A stretch of 64,000 nt of DNA from positions 124,001-188,000 of the forward strand of contig JAOCPU010000038.1 of NCBI GenBank assembly GCA_035772785.1, read 5' to 3'. Both the position numbers and the translations under genes were made by a program. Shown here one piece after another: positions 38,330 to 49,871 of this stretch. The stretch is from Phlebiopsis flavidoalba (lineage: Eukaryota; Basidiomycota; Agaricomycetes; Polyporales; Phanerochaetaceae). The notes below the pieces were generated by a model. It searched no databases. It was not told where the DNA came from and saw only the letters and a program-made list of their open reading frames with translations. The first letter of the stretch is position 1. Each line of letters opens with the position of its first letter.

Positions 38330-38830
38330 TCGGCGGTGGATACCAGCTCGGCGAGCAAACCAGCAGGTCGCCTGAGAGGCATGAGCGCAGGATCAGTGGT
38401 GGGTATCTGCACATCTGCCAGTGCCAAGTTGCGCAAAGTGTGGATTGGCCATCCGGGGTTGCTCGGATCCTCGCTAATGTGCCGTACGACGTCGGCGAGG
38501 ACTCGCGACCAAACCAGCAGGTCGCCCGAGGGTTTTCGGTGGCGTCTACATTCTTGGTGTCAAGGTTGTCAGAGTACCAGTGTGCAAAAAAGTGTGGGAT
38601 TTGGGCATGCTGCGATCCTGCGGGGGTGGCACAGGCCAATGCATCGCACAAGTTCGGCGGCGATTGAAGTGCTCGGCGACCAAGAACGAGCAGGATCATC
38701 AGGCATCTGCCAGTGCCCCAGTGACAATTGCGAAAAGTTGTGCGATTGGCCAGGACTGCATCTGGCGTCCCCGTGAACAGGTTGTGACACCGCAACGACG
38801 TCGGTGCCGCATCGGGACTCGGCGACGCCA
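38330..38830. repeat. Degenerate tandem repeats
   Basis: Similar words recur in the same order: ACCAGCAGGTCGCC at 38360 and 38513, CTCGGCGA-type words at 38344, 38495 and 38672, and CATCTGCCAGTGCC at 38411 and 38705, each latter copy followed by a TTGCG-AAAGT-TG-G-ATTGGCCA block. Spacing of about 150 or 300 bp suggests an ancient unit of about 150 bp. The minus strand stays open for 224 codons (38157-38831), so a repeat-containing protein fragment is possible. Confidence 0.45.
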
Positions 38831-39460
38831 AAACGAAGCAGTTCGACCGAGTGAGGTGTTCATTGGCATCGATCTAGTTCGCTACCAGCCACTCTGTTGG
38901 CATTATGCCTACAAGGGAGTTGTTTTGGACAAGATATATAGCATAGTGGGTGTATGGCGTTACTGGAAGGCATAGTTATGACAACTACACCGGCTTTCGA
39001 ACGTGGGTATCACCGACTTCGCGAGTATTTGCCAGCTCAGGTCGAAACAAACAAAAACTTCCAAGCTTGCATTCCTGCCTAGCGCAAGAGCGGGGCTTAT
39101 ATGCTTGTCCAACGAGCCCCGAGATCGTGCAGAACGGAATGCAAGTGGATTCCAATTCACTCCGGGCTTTTTATAATAGACACTTTAACAACATCAATAA
39201 CTGTAGACGGGGCAAGCTGGCGATTGATCTTCCGCCAACTAGTAGCGTGGAGGTTCGGCTGGCGGCTTCGGTAACATCACTGCAACTCGAGGGCCAACGA
39301 CGAGGCAGGTAGTTCTATGGAATCCATTTGGCCTATATGCCAGATGGTTGTGGATTGGCAGGCAGTAGTGCCAGGCTAAGAATGACATGACTGTTTCTGA
39401 ATACATGCTGGCTGACTGCTGAGCAGCCTCCACGTCTTTGAAACCGCGGCCCGCCGTCCT
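38831..39460. other. Boundary region, no gene seen
   Basis: Last stretch of moderate-GC sequence before the GC-rich compartment that begins at about 39.4 kb. Confidence 0.4.
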
Positions 39461-39479
39461 GCGGGCGTGCCACGCCCGC
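39461..39479. repeat. Perfect inverted repeat at the GC boundary
   Basis: GCGGGCGTG and its exact reverse complement CACGCCCGC are separated by one base, followed at once by the palindrome CGTGGCCACG. It could be a protein-binding site or chance in GC-rich DNA. Confidence 0.5.
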
Positions 39480-40137
39480 GGCCGTGGCCACGTTTCCGGG
39501 CTGCTGGGGTACGATCGCCGCGGCCACGCCGGGGTGCTGCCGCTAGCGAGGATGTATGTGTTTCTTCTCGAGCTGGGGGAGTTGAGAGCGAAGCTAGGGG
39601 CGGGGAGGCAGGCGGAAAGCGCACCTCGGCCTCAGCTCGCGGCGCTACGCGCCACTCTTCGCTCGGGCCCCTTGAAGACGGACGTGGTGCGTCGTCGAAG
39701 GTCTTCAATGAATTAAACGACTGCTCTCGTTATCGGATGCAGGATCTGCTTCACGGACCGAGTCGCTGCGGCTCGTCAAGCGCGTGGCCCCCCGCGGGCA
39801 GAGCACGCACCAGGTTGATGTATGAGCACGACCTATGCGCATGGGAGCCACAGTCGCACAGCATGAGACGAGAAGAGACACGACGACGCACCGCGGATGG
39901 CCTTCATGGCGCCACGTCGCACGTGTGCCCGGGGTGGTGTGGGTGCCTGTGGGAGGCAGCACCGGGTGAGGGTGAGAGTCACGGTGGGCGACCCCTATGA
40001 CGCCTCTCTTGCTCGCCCACCGCGCTCAAATATCCCGCGCCCTGCTGTACGCCCTCCCTCCCCGCCACCATCCTACACTCCCCTGACCTCTTGATCTCGC
40101 ACCCTAACCCCACCACAGCCCCCGCACACACAGAAGA

Positions 40138-40830
40138 ATGCCGATCCCGCCCGTCGTGCTGACCCCCGGAGTGCCGTACGTCCCCCAAGCTGGCATGGGC
40201 GCAGAGAGCTGGAAAGCAGCGCAAGGCGCGGCCGGACGTCGAGTACCCGCCGCCCTGTGCGCGGCGCGACGCGACGGTGACGACCGAGCCGCTCGCGACC
40301 GTAGCAGGGTGCCAGCCCGCCGACGAGCGTCGTCGGATGAGCGCGAAGCAGAGGACACTCGCCGGTCCCCCGTGGACGCAGTGGACAAGCACGTCACGCC
40401 GGAGTGCAGGTGCGGTTTATCCCTTTACTCAAGGGCCCGGGGCTGAGGGGGGCAGTGGATTGGCATTGGCCTCGGGCTCGACGGTGCCGTATGTCGTCGA
40501 GCGGATCGTCGCGCAGGGCCCGGAGGTGAACAAGGACCGGGTGTTCATCCCCACCGGTGCGTGCTCGCGCTCTTCTCCCCCTTTGTGCACGTCCAAAAAA
40601 AAGCTAGCAAGGCTTCCAGTCGAAAGAGCTTCATCGTCCGCGCGCACCTGCGCCTCGGCGCCGTCGACGCATACCCCTCACATCGACGTCACGATCGACT
40701 CGTGCGCGGGTGACGAGTGCGTCGCATTTCCGCCCCCAGCCCCGCGTGGACCGGGGTGGCTGACGCCCCGCAGGATCGACAAGAGACCTGAACTGCATAC
40801 AAAGGGCGGCGGCGCGTGCCACTGCGCGTA
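40138..40830 (+). CDS. Possible small gene, unassigned
   Basis: ATG at 40138 gives MPIPPVVLTPGVPYVPQAGM. After frame changes come YPPPCARRDATVTTEPLATV and, further on, STVPYVVERIVAQGPEVNKD and RVFIPTG just before a GTGCGT donor. The pieces look protein-like and all lie on one strand, but no family was recognised and every frame in this GC-rich DNA tends to stay open. Confidence 0.25.
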
Positions 40831-42746
40831 AAATTTGCTCGCCGAGGCGGGCCGACAACTGGGTCCCTCGTCGGCGGACTACTGCGCAAGGATGGCTGGG
40901 GTGTGCTGGAGGGGGACGAATAATGTTGTGCGACGCCTTTTTCTCCTTTCTCTAAGGCTCAACGTTTTCACGGACCCGTACTCACACGCCAGGACCGGTC
41001 GCGCGGCGTCAATGCTTTCACACGCTTTCGCGCCACACCTTACCTACTGTCATTCGCACCCGCACAAAGTCACGCTTCTTCCGGTTGGCGATGCTTGCGG
41101 CCCGGCCACCATGTGGACCCAAGGGCGTACCCCGTCGAAGTGGCCCCCTTCGCGTACGCCAAGGTGCTGCACCAACCTATGCGCTAACGCTCCTCGGCTC
41201 AGACGGCCCCGCGCCTTGCGCGTTGTGGCGAACGATATGGAAAAGCCTCGGTGCCCATCGGTCCGTTCGGGACCGAATACAGGCATGAGCGTATGTGTAT
41301 CGAGCTGCGGCCGTGTTTGTGGAGAGAAGGGAGTATAGTGGCGGGGAAGGGGGCTCGCTTACCGTGCGTGCTTGCGGCTTTCTCTTCTGTTTTGTTTTTT
41401 TTTTAAGACGGGGCGGGGGTTGGTGTAGGCTTTTGTGTACGCGGATTAATGATAGCCCACGAGGGTGTGGTTTGAAGTGTCGGGACTGTGTCTGACAAAT
41501 GGCCAAGGCGGTGATACTTCGGTAACGCAGGTTCGTCCACCCCCTTCGGGGCCCGTTGCCCCGCCTCCCCGCCTCTCTCGCATCGCTCGCACGCCTAGCC
41601 CGTCGGGCCCACAGCACCCGCCGCGGGCCCCTGAGCGCTGAGAGAAGGGGGGTGGAGGTCTGACAGAACGGCTCGCGTGGACGAGCAAACTTTCGACGGT
41701 CGTCACGGAATCATTTCGCTGCGCTCCGACAGGGGGGCCGGCGGGTCTGGTGAGTTTTGATATACTGCGAGATTGTTTGGGGGGTTTATTGGGTGTGGTT
41801 GTAGAGACGGGTGAGACGGGGGTGAGGCTCTGTGCACGGCAGTATACGCTTTTGTGGGCAGTGGGAGTGGTGGTGCGTGGAGGTGTTTTATCTGTTATTT
41901 ATTTTTTTTCTTTTCCTCTCCTCCATCCGTTTTTTGTGGCTCTAGGGTCCCCTCCCGTTTCACTCTCTTCTCCAGCCGCTTTCTGCGTTCTTTCCCCCCT
42001 GTTATCTCTGGTGCCTCTCCCTGTGTGCTCCCCCATTGGACCTCTGTTCGCCCTCCGTTCTCTGCCCATCCTATTCTGTGCGTGCCGCTTTATTATTATG
42101 TAACCCCACCACGGAGCACATTGTGGCTAACGAGGACTGCACAGAATTCATAAGAAACACACGAACGTAGACGTAACGGCTTAGATCTCATCAGTCACCA
42201 GTAGCAAGCTTCTTCTTTCTTGGTTTTGCCTCCCCGGAGCGGCGGTGTGAAGTGCGAGTTCGTTTTTGGAGACGCAAGATTGCGTGCGCAACGTACAAAA
42301 CGCTTTCGGACACGGGGCTAGAAAATGACGGTCGCGCGTGCCACCTGTCTCCTCCGGCTGTGTGTGACGCGTATGTGGCGTGCGGGACACTTCACCCCGC
42401 GTGATCGGCGTCCGTGGCGCAGGGACGCGGCGTCGGCGATGATGGCGCTCCCGGGGCACGGGCGCGCGCGAATGGGCGGACTTCAGGGGACATCCTGCGA
42501 TGTATCCGATACTGCACATGCGTAATGGATCTGCCCTGGGCCACTTACCGATACTTGGAGACGCCACCCGATACTGACGGGACCTCACAAGGCTCTGTGA
42601 CGGCGGGATGCTATCTGGTGGTGCGGTTTTGGCCCTCTTGCCGACAGATGGTGGTTCTGGCGCATCGGGGCAGTACGGATAGTGGTGTGTTCGTGTGTCA
42701 ACCGTGTGGACTCATGTAGGCAGATAGACCACAAGCCTTCGACGAA
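40831..42746. other. GC-rich, no gene recognised
   Basis: High-GC sequence with a T-rich island near 41870-41990. Open frames on several strands overlap without family motifs. The minus-strand tail EAKPRKKKLATGD near 42190 looks like the end of a basic protein but could not be extended. Confidence 0.35.
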
Positions 42747-43070
42747 TCCCACAGTGTGCGCACGGCGGCTCGCGCGGTGGGAGAGGTAAATTGCGTACGG
42801 TGACGTGCGAACGTCCGCGTCTTCGGTGGGGTGCGAATGTGGTCGGAGACCAGGTGCGTGTGTGCGCGCGTTAAAAGTGTTAAACTCGCGTAGGCTAACG
42901 TGTGAACTGCTAGGGAGCGTGTCGCTCAGCCTCGGTAGCTAAGAAGCGTCCGAGGCAGCGGACGTTATCCCAGCAGCGCACGGAGAAGAGGTAAACCGTG
43001 TAGCGGGCGCACGATTCGCGCGCCACATAGCCCAGGCGCGGGGACGCTCCCAGGCACGGATAGCAGACAC
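42747..43070. repeat. About 490-bp-period duplication, unit 1
   Basis: Shares ordered blocks with 43241-43570: TCCCACA, GTGCGCACGG, AAATTGCGTA, TGACGTGC, CAGGTGCGTGTG, GCGTAGGCTAACGT, GTGAACTGCTAGGG, CGGAGA-AGGTAAA, GCGCACGAT, TCGCGCGCCACAT. No coding capacity conserved between copies was seen. Confidence 0.7.
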
Positions 43071-43240
43071 TCGAGCACACGCGCGTCGTGCGGGCGCGCA
43101 GACATGCTCCCCGGCCGCACGCGAGGGAACAGCAACCTTCGGTGTATCCGATTCTTGGGAGACCTCACAAGCTCAGACTTCTGTTTCCTCGGAAGCGATT
43201 GGATGGCAGGGATAGACGCAAGGTTTGGTCCGTGAACGGG

Positions 43241-43570
43241 GTCCCACAAGGTGCGCACGGGCGGCGGCTGCGGGGGAGCGAGGCAAATTGCGTAGGACTG
43301 ACGTGCCACCGCGTTTTCATGATTGGACTGCGAAGGTAGCGGTCCCTGGCCGGGAGACAGGTGCGTGTGGCGCGTTTGGGGAATATACAACTGCGTAGGC
43401 TAACGTACAGGTGAACTGCTAGGGTGCGTCTCGAGGGCGGCCAAGAAGCTCACGACCGTGCGGAGAGAGGTAAAATCGTGTACACTGACGCGCACGATAT
43501 TCGCGCGCCACATGCGCCCTTGTACTTTCACACGCTCGGCAGCACGCTCAGGCACACGCCTCACCGCGGC
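43241..43570. repeat. About 490-bp-period duplication, unit 2
   Basis: Second unit of the duplication starting at 42747, displaced by 483-504 bp depending on the block, so several small indels separate the copies. Confidence 0.7.
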
Positions 43571-44477
43571 TTCGCACGAGCACTCGGGCCTTGCATTGCT
43601 AGTCGCAAGCCCTAACGGTCGCGTTCATGGCCGTGATGCGCGCGACGCCACACGTATGAGACCTCACGTTCGCCACAACGCCCGATAGGACGAACCGAGC
43701 GGGCGCACGATAAGTTTGGGCTCAAGCTCAGGCTCGATACGGAGGTGCGCAACGCATCAACGGGTCGGCGCAGCCCCCGGGCGCATAAGTGCGGGTTCGT
43801 GCGAGACCTCCGTCCCGAGGTGGGCACATGCGCCGGGGGGTAGCCGTGCGCACCCGCGCGCTGGTGCAGTAGCATGGGGCCGCGGAGGCAAAAGACGGAC
43901 GCGCTGGGACCCTGACGCGTAGGATGGGGGGCCCCGTTTCGATAGCACGCGGAAGAGCGGGGCGCGCGGATTTTTGCAAGATCGCAGGATTGCGGGGCCT
44001 CTTGGCGTCGTGGACCTCGTGCCCTATGGGCCGTTGGCGCGTTGACACGACTCGCCTATTGGGCGCATTACGTGTCGTGTGCGGGGTCCTCGGACGGCGT
44101 GCGCCCCGTCCGGCGCGGCCGCGTCTGTCACACTGAATATCCGAGGCGCGTGCGTGCGGATTGGCAAGATCGCAGGCGGTCGCGGCGCGCTGCGCAGCGG
44201 GCCCGCGTCGCGGTGCGCTCGCTGCTGCGTGTGAATCGCGCCGTGGGGTGCGCATACCACGAAGCCGCGTCGACAATAGATAATAATGTCCAAGGTGGGG
44301 TGCTTGGCACCACCGTCGGCGCGACGCCCGCTGCGTGCGTCCGTGCCCGCCGCACCGACCCAAGGGCACAAGTCGACGAGCAGAGTGGCGGCGGCACGCC
44401 TGGAGGGATTGTGGCGTGCACTCGCGCCCGTGTCCCTCAAATGCAAATCCGCGGTGCACTTGGCCCTACGTCTTGCA

Positions 44478-44692
44478 AAAAAATTGTGTTCGTATGTGGG
44501 GGTGTACCCCATGGGGAGACCGTCTCTTGGCGCTGTGAGACGAGCGACGGTGCGCTTGGCCCCTCCACCCCCGCGGTGCGCCCCGCTCTCCGTCACTTTA
44601 TCTTTCAAAAACACTATGTTCATCCGTGGGGGCATGTACCCCACGGGGAGACCGTCCCCTGGCGCTGCGAGAGATAACGACGATGCGCTCGT
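44478..44692. repeat. 128-bp-period tandem duplication
   Basis: Units at about 44478-44560 and 44607-44692 share AAAAA-A-T-TGTTC, GTGGGGG, TGTACCCCA, GGGGAGACCGTC, TGGCGCTG and GATGCGCT-type blocks. The first copy contains the palindrome CCCCATGGGG, changed to CCCCACGGGG in the second. Confidence 0.7.
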
Positions 44693-45381
44693 TGCCCTCT
44701 GTCACTCCGTCTCCGAAACAATTTGAACTACAATAGCTGGGAGACCGCTAGAGAGGTGGGGCGCGGGCGTCGTGTAGACGAGAAGCCACGGCGCGCCGTT
44801 CGAAATGATGTGTCCACGCTGTACAGCACATACACCGACCGGCGTGCCGCTTGGGTCCCGACGCCCACCGGCCCCCCACCCATTGTAAGCCCCGCGGCTG
44901 CACACTGCCAACTCACCAATACACCATGGTATGTTCGCCACTACCCCCGCTCTTCCGCCCATCACTCTCCCATCCACGGCATCTCGCGCATCACTGCCCA
45001 TCACTCAACCTAGACAGCATTCTTTATGAGATCCTGGCATCACTTCCTGCATCACCTCGCCATCCACCTCGCAACAGATACCCCTGTCCACACCACCCAT
45101 CTGACCACTCTGATCCTCCGACCCCACTCTGATCACTCCCTGATCGCTCTGTCCAACGTGTGGCGTGCGTCCCACGCCGGAGGAGTCGGCGACCCTCGGC
45201 GCCCTGAGGCGACTGGCCCCCTGACTGCCTGAGGCATCACTGGGCATCGTCGGCTACGGGGGTATCGTGGCATCACTGTGATCACGATCAGTGGGCGCGA
45301 TGTCCCCCCCCCCCCGGGGCGGTGCAGGTGTCATCGTGCCATGCCAGGGTGCGGTGCGGTGCTGGTCTGGTATTGCTGGCA

Positions 45382-45445
45382 AAGTGTGATGGTTTGTAGA
45401 AGCGTGATGGTGTAGAGCGTGATGGCGCAGAGCGTGATGGTGCTG
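45382..45445. repeat. Short tandem repeat, 15-bp unit
   Basis: About four imperfect copies of AGCGTGATGGTGTAG in a row. Confidence 0.7.
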
Positions 45446-45550
45446 GTACTGTCAGACAGGATGCGCAACGCGACGACGGTTATTTTGTGTTGACAGGTAG
45501 GATCTGACAGCTCTCTTTTATGATTTCTACTTGATTTCTGGTCCCAGGGC

Positions 45551-45612
45551 AAATCATACGGAAAATCACGCGGAAAACCCACCCACACGGAAAATCCCAC
45601 GGAAAATCACAA
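45551..45612. repeat. Short interspersed-tandem CGGAAAATCAC motif
   Basis: Four copies of a CGGAAAA-type word (CGGAAAATCAC, CGGAAAACCC, CGGAAAATCCC, GGAAAATCAC) within 60 bp. Confidence 0.7.
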
Positions 45613-46333
45613 GAGAATCCTAACAACGAGCCCACGCGCGACACTGCGTTTGACCCCTAACGAATGCCCGACCCGCGCGTGTGGCGCTGCCTGCGGTGCG
45701 GAATATCACGCACAGAACGACGCAGCGGCCTCCGCGGCGCGAGCTCACCCGCGCATTCGATCCCCACACCAGTGCGCGTGCGTTGCGGCGCTGGCTCGCT
45801 GATGCGTACATCGTCCATGTATGCACATCGCTCCGGCGATAGGTGTACAATATCCTCGTCACCTTCCCTCCCTTCGTCGCGTTCTGGGTTATTCGCTCTT
45901 CTGGGTGCCTGATTGTCGGTGTGCGGTCCCTCCTCTTCTCCCAATTTCCCGCACACGGAGAAATCTAGCACGATGGTCGCAAAGTTCAAACGCAAAAATT
46001 GGGAGTACTAATGGGTATGAGACATAGAGGGAGGTCGTGAATCCTACCTCGTTGAATCCTACCGCGCCGTGTAACGACAGACAGGACAGACAGACAAACC
46101 AATAAATACGATGCTCACAACAACAACATGTTCCGTTTCCTACAGAGTTCGTCCGCGCTCGCGTCAAATTTGCATTCGCATGCGGGGTAATATCAATTTG
46201 AGAGGACCGGGCTGACGCGCGGGGTGGGGGTAGAGGACAAGAACGAAGACAGCAGACACTACGTTGGGCGGGCGCGTAGTTAGAATAGAAACCCAAAAAC
46301 CTAAGCAAAAGAGTCGTTATAATCGCGTACCCC

Positions 46334-47681
46334 TTATCCGAACGTCTTCTCCCACGCCGTTCTTGGCACTCTTCCCCCAGGAACCCCAAAACCGCCCCCG
46401 CCCTCACCTCCCCCATACCCACCTCTCCTCCCCCCCAAAACTGCCGCCCCTACGGCCAAACTGCCCGATCTCGGCCGCCCAGGCGGCCCCCGCAAACGGC
46501 GCCACCCGATTACCCGCGGGAGCTCCCCGATCGAGCCTTGGCTCGTGAGCGGCACGGTGACAGGCAAAGCCCAGTCGAGCGCTCCGCCGCGCGCCGCTGC
46601 TCGAGCAGGCGCAAGTTCAAAAAACCGAACACGCCCAGTTGCCGCGCGCCCCATCGTGACGCGTCATGACCGTACTAAACGGCACCGCCGTGCTCGGCTT
46701 CAGGAGCGCATAGCCCGGCCCCAGACTCTGGATGCTGAGTACAACCACATTCGTCACGGTAGTCAAGGCGAAGTAGAGCAGCGTGTCGCGGAAGATCTGG
46801 CGCGAGACGTACGATTTAGGGCGGTGGAGCGCGGGGCGGAGTTTTGAGGAGGGTATAGCGTAAAGGAACGACGCTGTCGAAGAGCACGGACGAGGCGTAG
46901 GAGATGGGCCGCCCAGCGGACGATGGGGCGCATGGTGCAGTTGGAGGCTGAAATGATCGCGGGTGTGGCCAACTGGGCGCCGGTTGTGGCGCTGTATTGC
47001 GTCGCCACCCTGCGATCTGCGTTGCCTCGTTCATTACAGAAAGGGTGGGGAGGGGGGGGACGGACCCCAGGAGGCAATCATGAGCGCAAAGACGAAAAGC
47101 ACGAGCGCGTGCACGGCGCGGTGCCCGTGCCAGATCGCGACGATGCGCGCGGCGAAGATGCCGCCGGAGGAGAAGACGACTAGCGCGGAGCCGAGCGTGC
47201 TCGCCACCACGGCGGCCTAGGCAGTGCGCGCTCTGCAACGCTCGTGAAGAAGAGCGAGGAGAGCGTCGCGAGTATCCCGGATAATCGCAGTAATATAAAC
47301 CTGTCATTACTTGGGGGTGGAAAGGGAGAGGGGAGGGGAGGGGGAGGAGGAGAGACCGCACAGGAGCGTGCTGGGCGTGCGGAGCACGCGCCGGTCGGCG
47401 GTAGCGGGTAGAGCGCGAGAGGCGTCGTGCCGGGGAGGAGCGAGAAGACTCGCGGCCCTTCGAGCGTCCGTCCCGACCCACAATCAGCGCACTCACTAGT
47501 CCCGGCGACGATCCCGAACGCACACGGCGACGCATATCGCGATCGTGTCACTGTAAATTAGTATTAGAGGGGAAAGAGGGAAGGAGGCAGGGACAAACCC
47601 TGCTGGCCCTGGAGATGCTCAAACTGCGCGAGGGGTGTACCCCGGCGGGAGGGTGATCGTCGCGGTCGTCGGCGCGTCCAT
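46334..47681 (-). CDS. Integral membrane protein, paralogue A
   Basis: Orphan fungal multi-pass membrane protein, paralogous to the gene at 62113. ATG at 47681 opens MDAPTTATITLPPGYTP, then an intron (donor GTTTGT, acceptor TTTACAG), an exon reading VTIAICVAVAFGIVAGT-like, and FILLRLSGILATLSSLFFTS. Helices and loops follow out of frame, then GRPISYASSVLFDSVVPLRY, DTLLYFALTTVTNVVVLSIQ and SLGPGYALLKPSTAVPFSTV. The tail is LNLRLLEQRR and a Gly-rich stretch to a stop at 46334. Each of these has a matching segment in the second copy, at the same exon borders. More than six frame changes. Function unknown. Five to seven helices are likely. Confidence 0.75.
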
Positions 47682-49331
47682 CCTACACCCATCCTTCACA
47701 AAAATAATAAACAAACAAACAAAGGGGAAGAAGAGAAGGGAAGGCAGGCGTGGGCGAGCAAAGAAGCATCGCGCGCGCCAGTCGGGGGGTTTAGTAGGGA
47801 GGCGCGTTCCGTCACGATCGGTGGGCTGATGATGTGGGAGCCTGATGTGCGGGTGTGGTCAGTGTGTGATCAGTGCTCGTGGCGGTTGTGACGGGGCCTT
47901 CGTAGCCTGTACGCTTCGCTGGCCGGACCGCCACATTGCGTGCGATTGTTTGCCAGCGATTGCGTCGATGTGTGGATTGCCCTCCCCATTTTGCGCCGTG
48001 GGTCTATGCTTGGGTGGGATGTGGAGGAGAGGGACGGGAGGTTGAGGAGGCACCGCCAGAGGCGCGGTGTGTGCGCCAGCGTGCTGCACGTGCGCGAGCT
48101 GAAACCCGGTCCCAGACGCCTCTAGCCCCCTCAGAGGCACGGGCTAGATATTTGCAATCCGCACGGGCCACCACCGGGGCCAGCTGATATCAGTAATCGT
48201 TTCCAAGCTCGAATCGCAATCGCACCGATGTTAAGCCGCATTGACATGCGCTGCCCTTCTCCTTCTCCCAGCTCGCTTCGGTTCAATATTAAGGGGGAAA
48301 AGAAGAGAAGTCCGAAGCTAGGAGCGTGAGCTACTAAGCCCGACGTGGGATCGAGGCGCGACGCGCGCGCCATCTGGTGCTATCACAACGTTGGAGGCTG
48401 CCAGTGAGAATATAGTACGTGCTCGCGCGTGCGCGTGCAGTGCGCGCCGAAGGGCTTCCTGTGCCCCCCTCCGTTTCGCCCACAAATCCTTCGTTTCGCG
48501 TGCGCCGCCGATCGCCCGATGGGGAGGCTTGCTGTGAGCGCGACCACGGTGCTATGGCACAAGTGCCTGAAAAATGCAATCGTGTTCCCACGTCGAAGCC
48601 CCCTTCTACACTTCTCGCAGGAACGCAGCATCACTGCGCCGCAATAGCAGCACGCCGAGCCGCCTGAGCAAGGCGGCGGGGCATGGCTGCTGCTCGCCAC
48701 GCAGGCCCATCAAGCCTGGACGCCGTTGTGGCGCCCCGCCACCCACGGCGCACGCCCCGTGGCAGCGCGCGATCGCTCGATCGCGGGGCACGGCACGCTA
48801 GCTACCGAGGCGGGCGACCTCCGCCTCCTCGCGGGGCAAACCGCTGCGAAGCCTGACGACCGCCGGGGGGTGATCGCCGCCGCCTTCCGCCTCCTTCGCC
48901 CCTACCCGCCCTACGCGACGTACGCGCGCGTGCGAACGCTGCAGATAGGATCCTTGCAGGGACATGGCCTGACGGCTTAGAACTCCTATTGTCCAGACAG
49001 AGAACACCGCCGAGCACGCGCATTGTCCAATGCCACGCAGCGCCGCCAGCCGAACTGCGCCCGGCTTCCGTCCACTGCTGGGCGTTTTTTGCATGCGGCC
49101 ATCAGCATCGCCAGCGAGCCAACCCGCCATGTTGTTGCGGCGATTGCCCGTTGTTGCCATTTGTGCTGGCCGGCGATCCTCCTGATTCTTCATATTGTCG
49201 TTGATTGCGCGTTCGCGACTGTCGCCGATTCGCCGCTGACCGACGGGCCCTTCGCTGTCCGCACACGCACGGGGGCGATAGCCGTGCTCTAAGAGACAAG
49301 CTCAAGCCAAGAACAGGCTCAAGACAGCTCG

Positions 49332-49352
49332 CCCCCCCCCCCCCCCCCCCCC
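49332..49352. repeat. 21-nt poly-C tract
   Basis: Uninterrupted run of 21 C on the plus strand. Confidence 0.95.
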
Positions 49353-49850
49353 GGTCGCTCGGCACGGTCGCTCCGCAGCCGCGACAACACCGGCGCACGC
49401 GACCGATTACGAGACAGACGGCGGTCGGCCGTCTTGTCGAGGGACGTGACGTTATGGACCTGCGGATGCGCGAGCATTCATATTGTTGTTGTTCTGTGGA
49501 TCTGATGCCGCCCACGCACGCGTCGCTGAGGGTGCCCCTACGGGCCTGCGCCTTCCAAAGCGCGAGCGGCGAGAGGCCGGGAGTGCGTTGCGTCTGTTTG
49601 TTTCCTCCCACCATCTCCTGCTCTACACTAGTAGTTGCAGCTCAGCACTCTATCCTCCTCATAATTGATCCCGATACTAGCACCTCCTTCCACTGATACT
49701 GAAGCAGCTGCGCCCGCCGCCCCGGTCGCTGCCAACTGTACACGCCACGTACTACTAGCACAACCGTCCGTCACTGCACCAATGGCCAAACAAGAATTCC
49801 GCGCGTCCGACAGACGGCTGTCGAGCTCGCACCAGCTGGAACCTGAAACT

Positions 49851-49871
49851 CCCCCCCCCCCCCCCCCCCCC
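49851..49871. repeat. 21-nt poly-C tract
   Basis: Uninterrupted run of 21 C on the plus strand, 519 bp after the previous one. Confidence 0.95.

Noticed and set aside
37100..38830. A full transposon
   Set aside because: No transposase, reverse transcriptase, terminal repeats or target duplications could be identified.
42747..45612. CRISPR-like array
   Set aside because: The repeats are few, long and diverged with irregular spacing, and the genome is eukaryotic.
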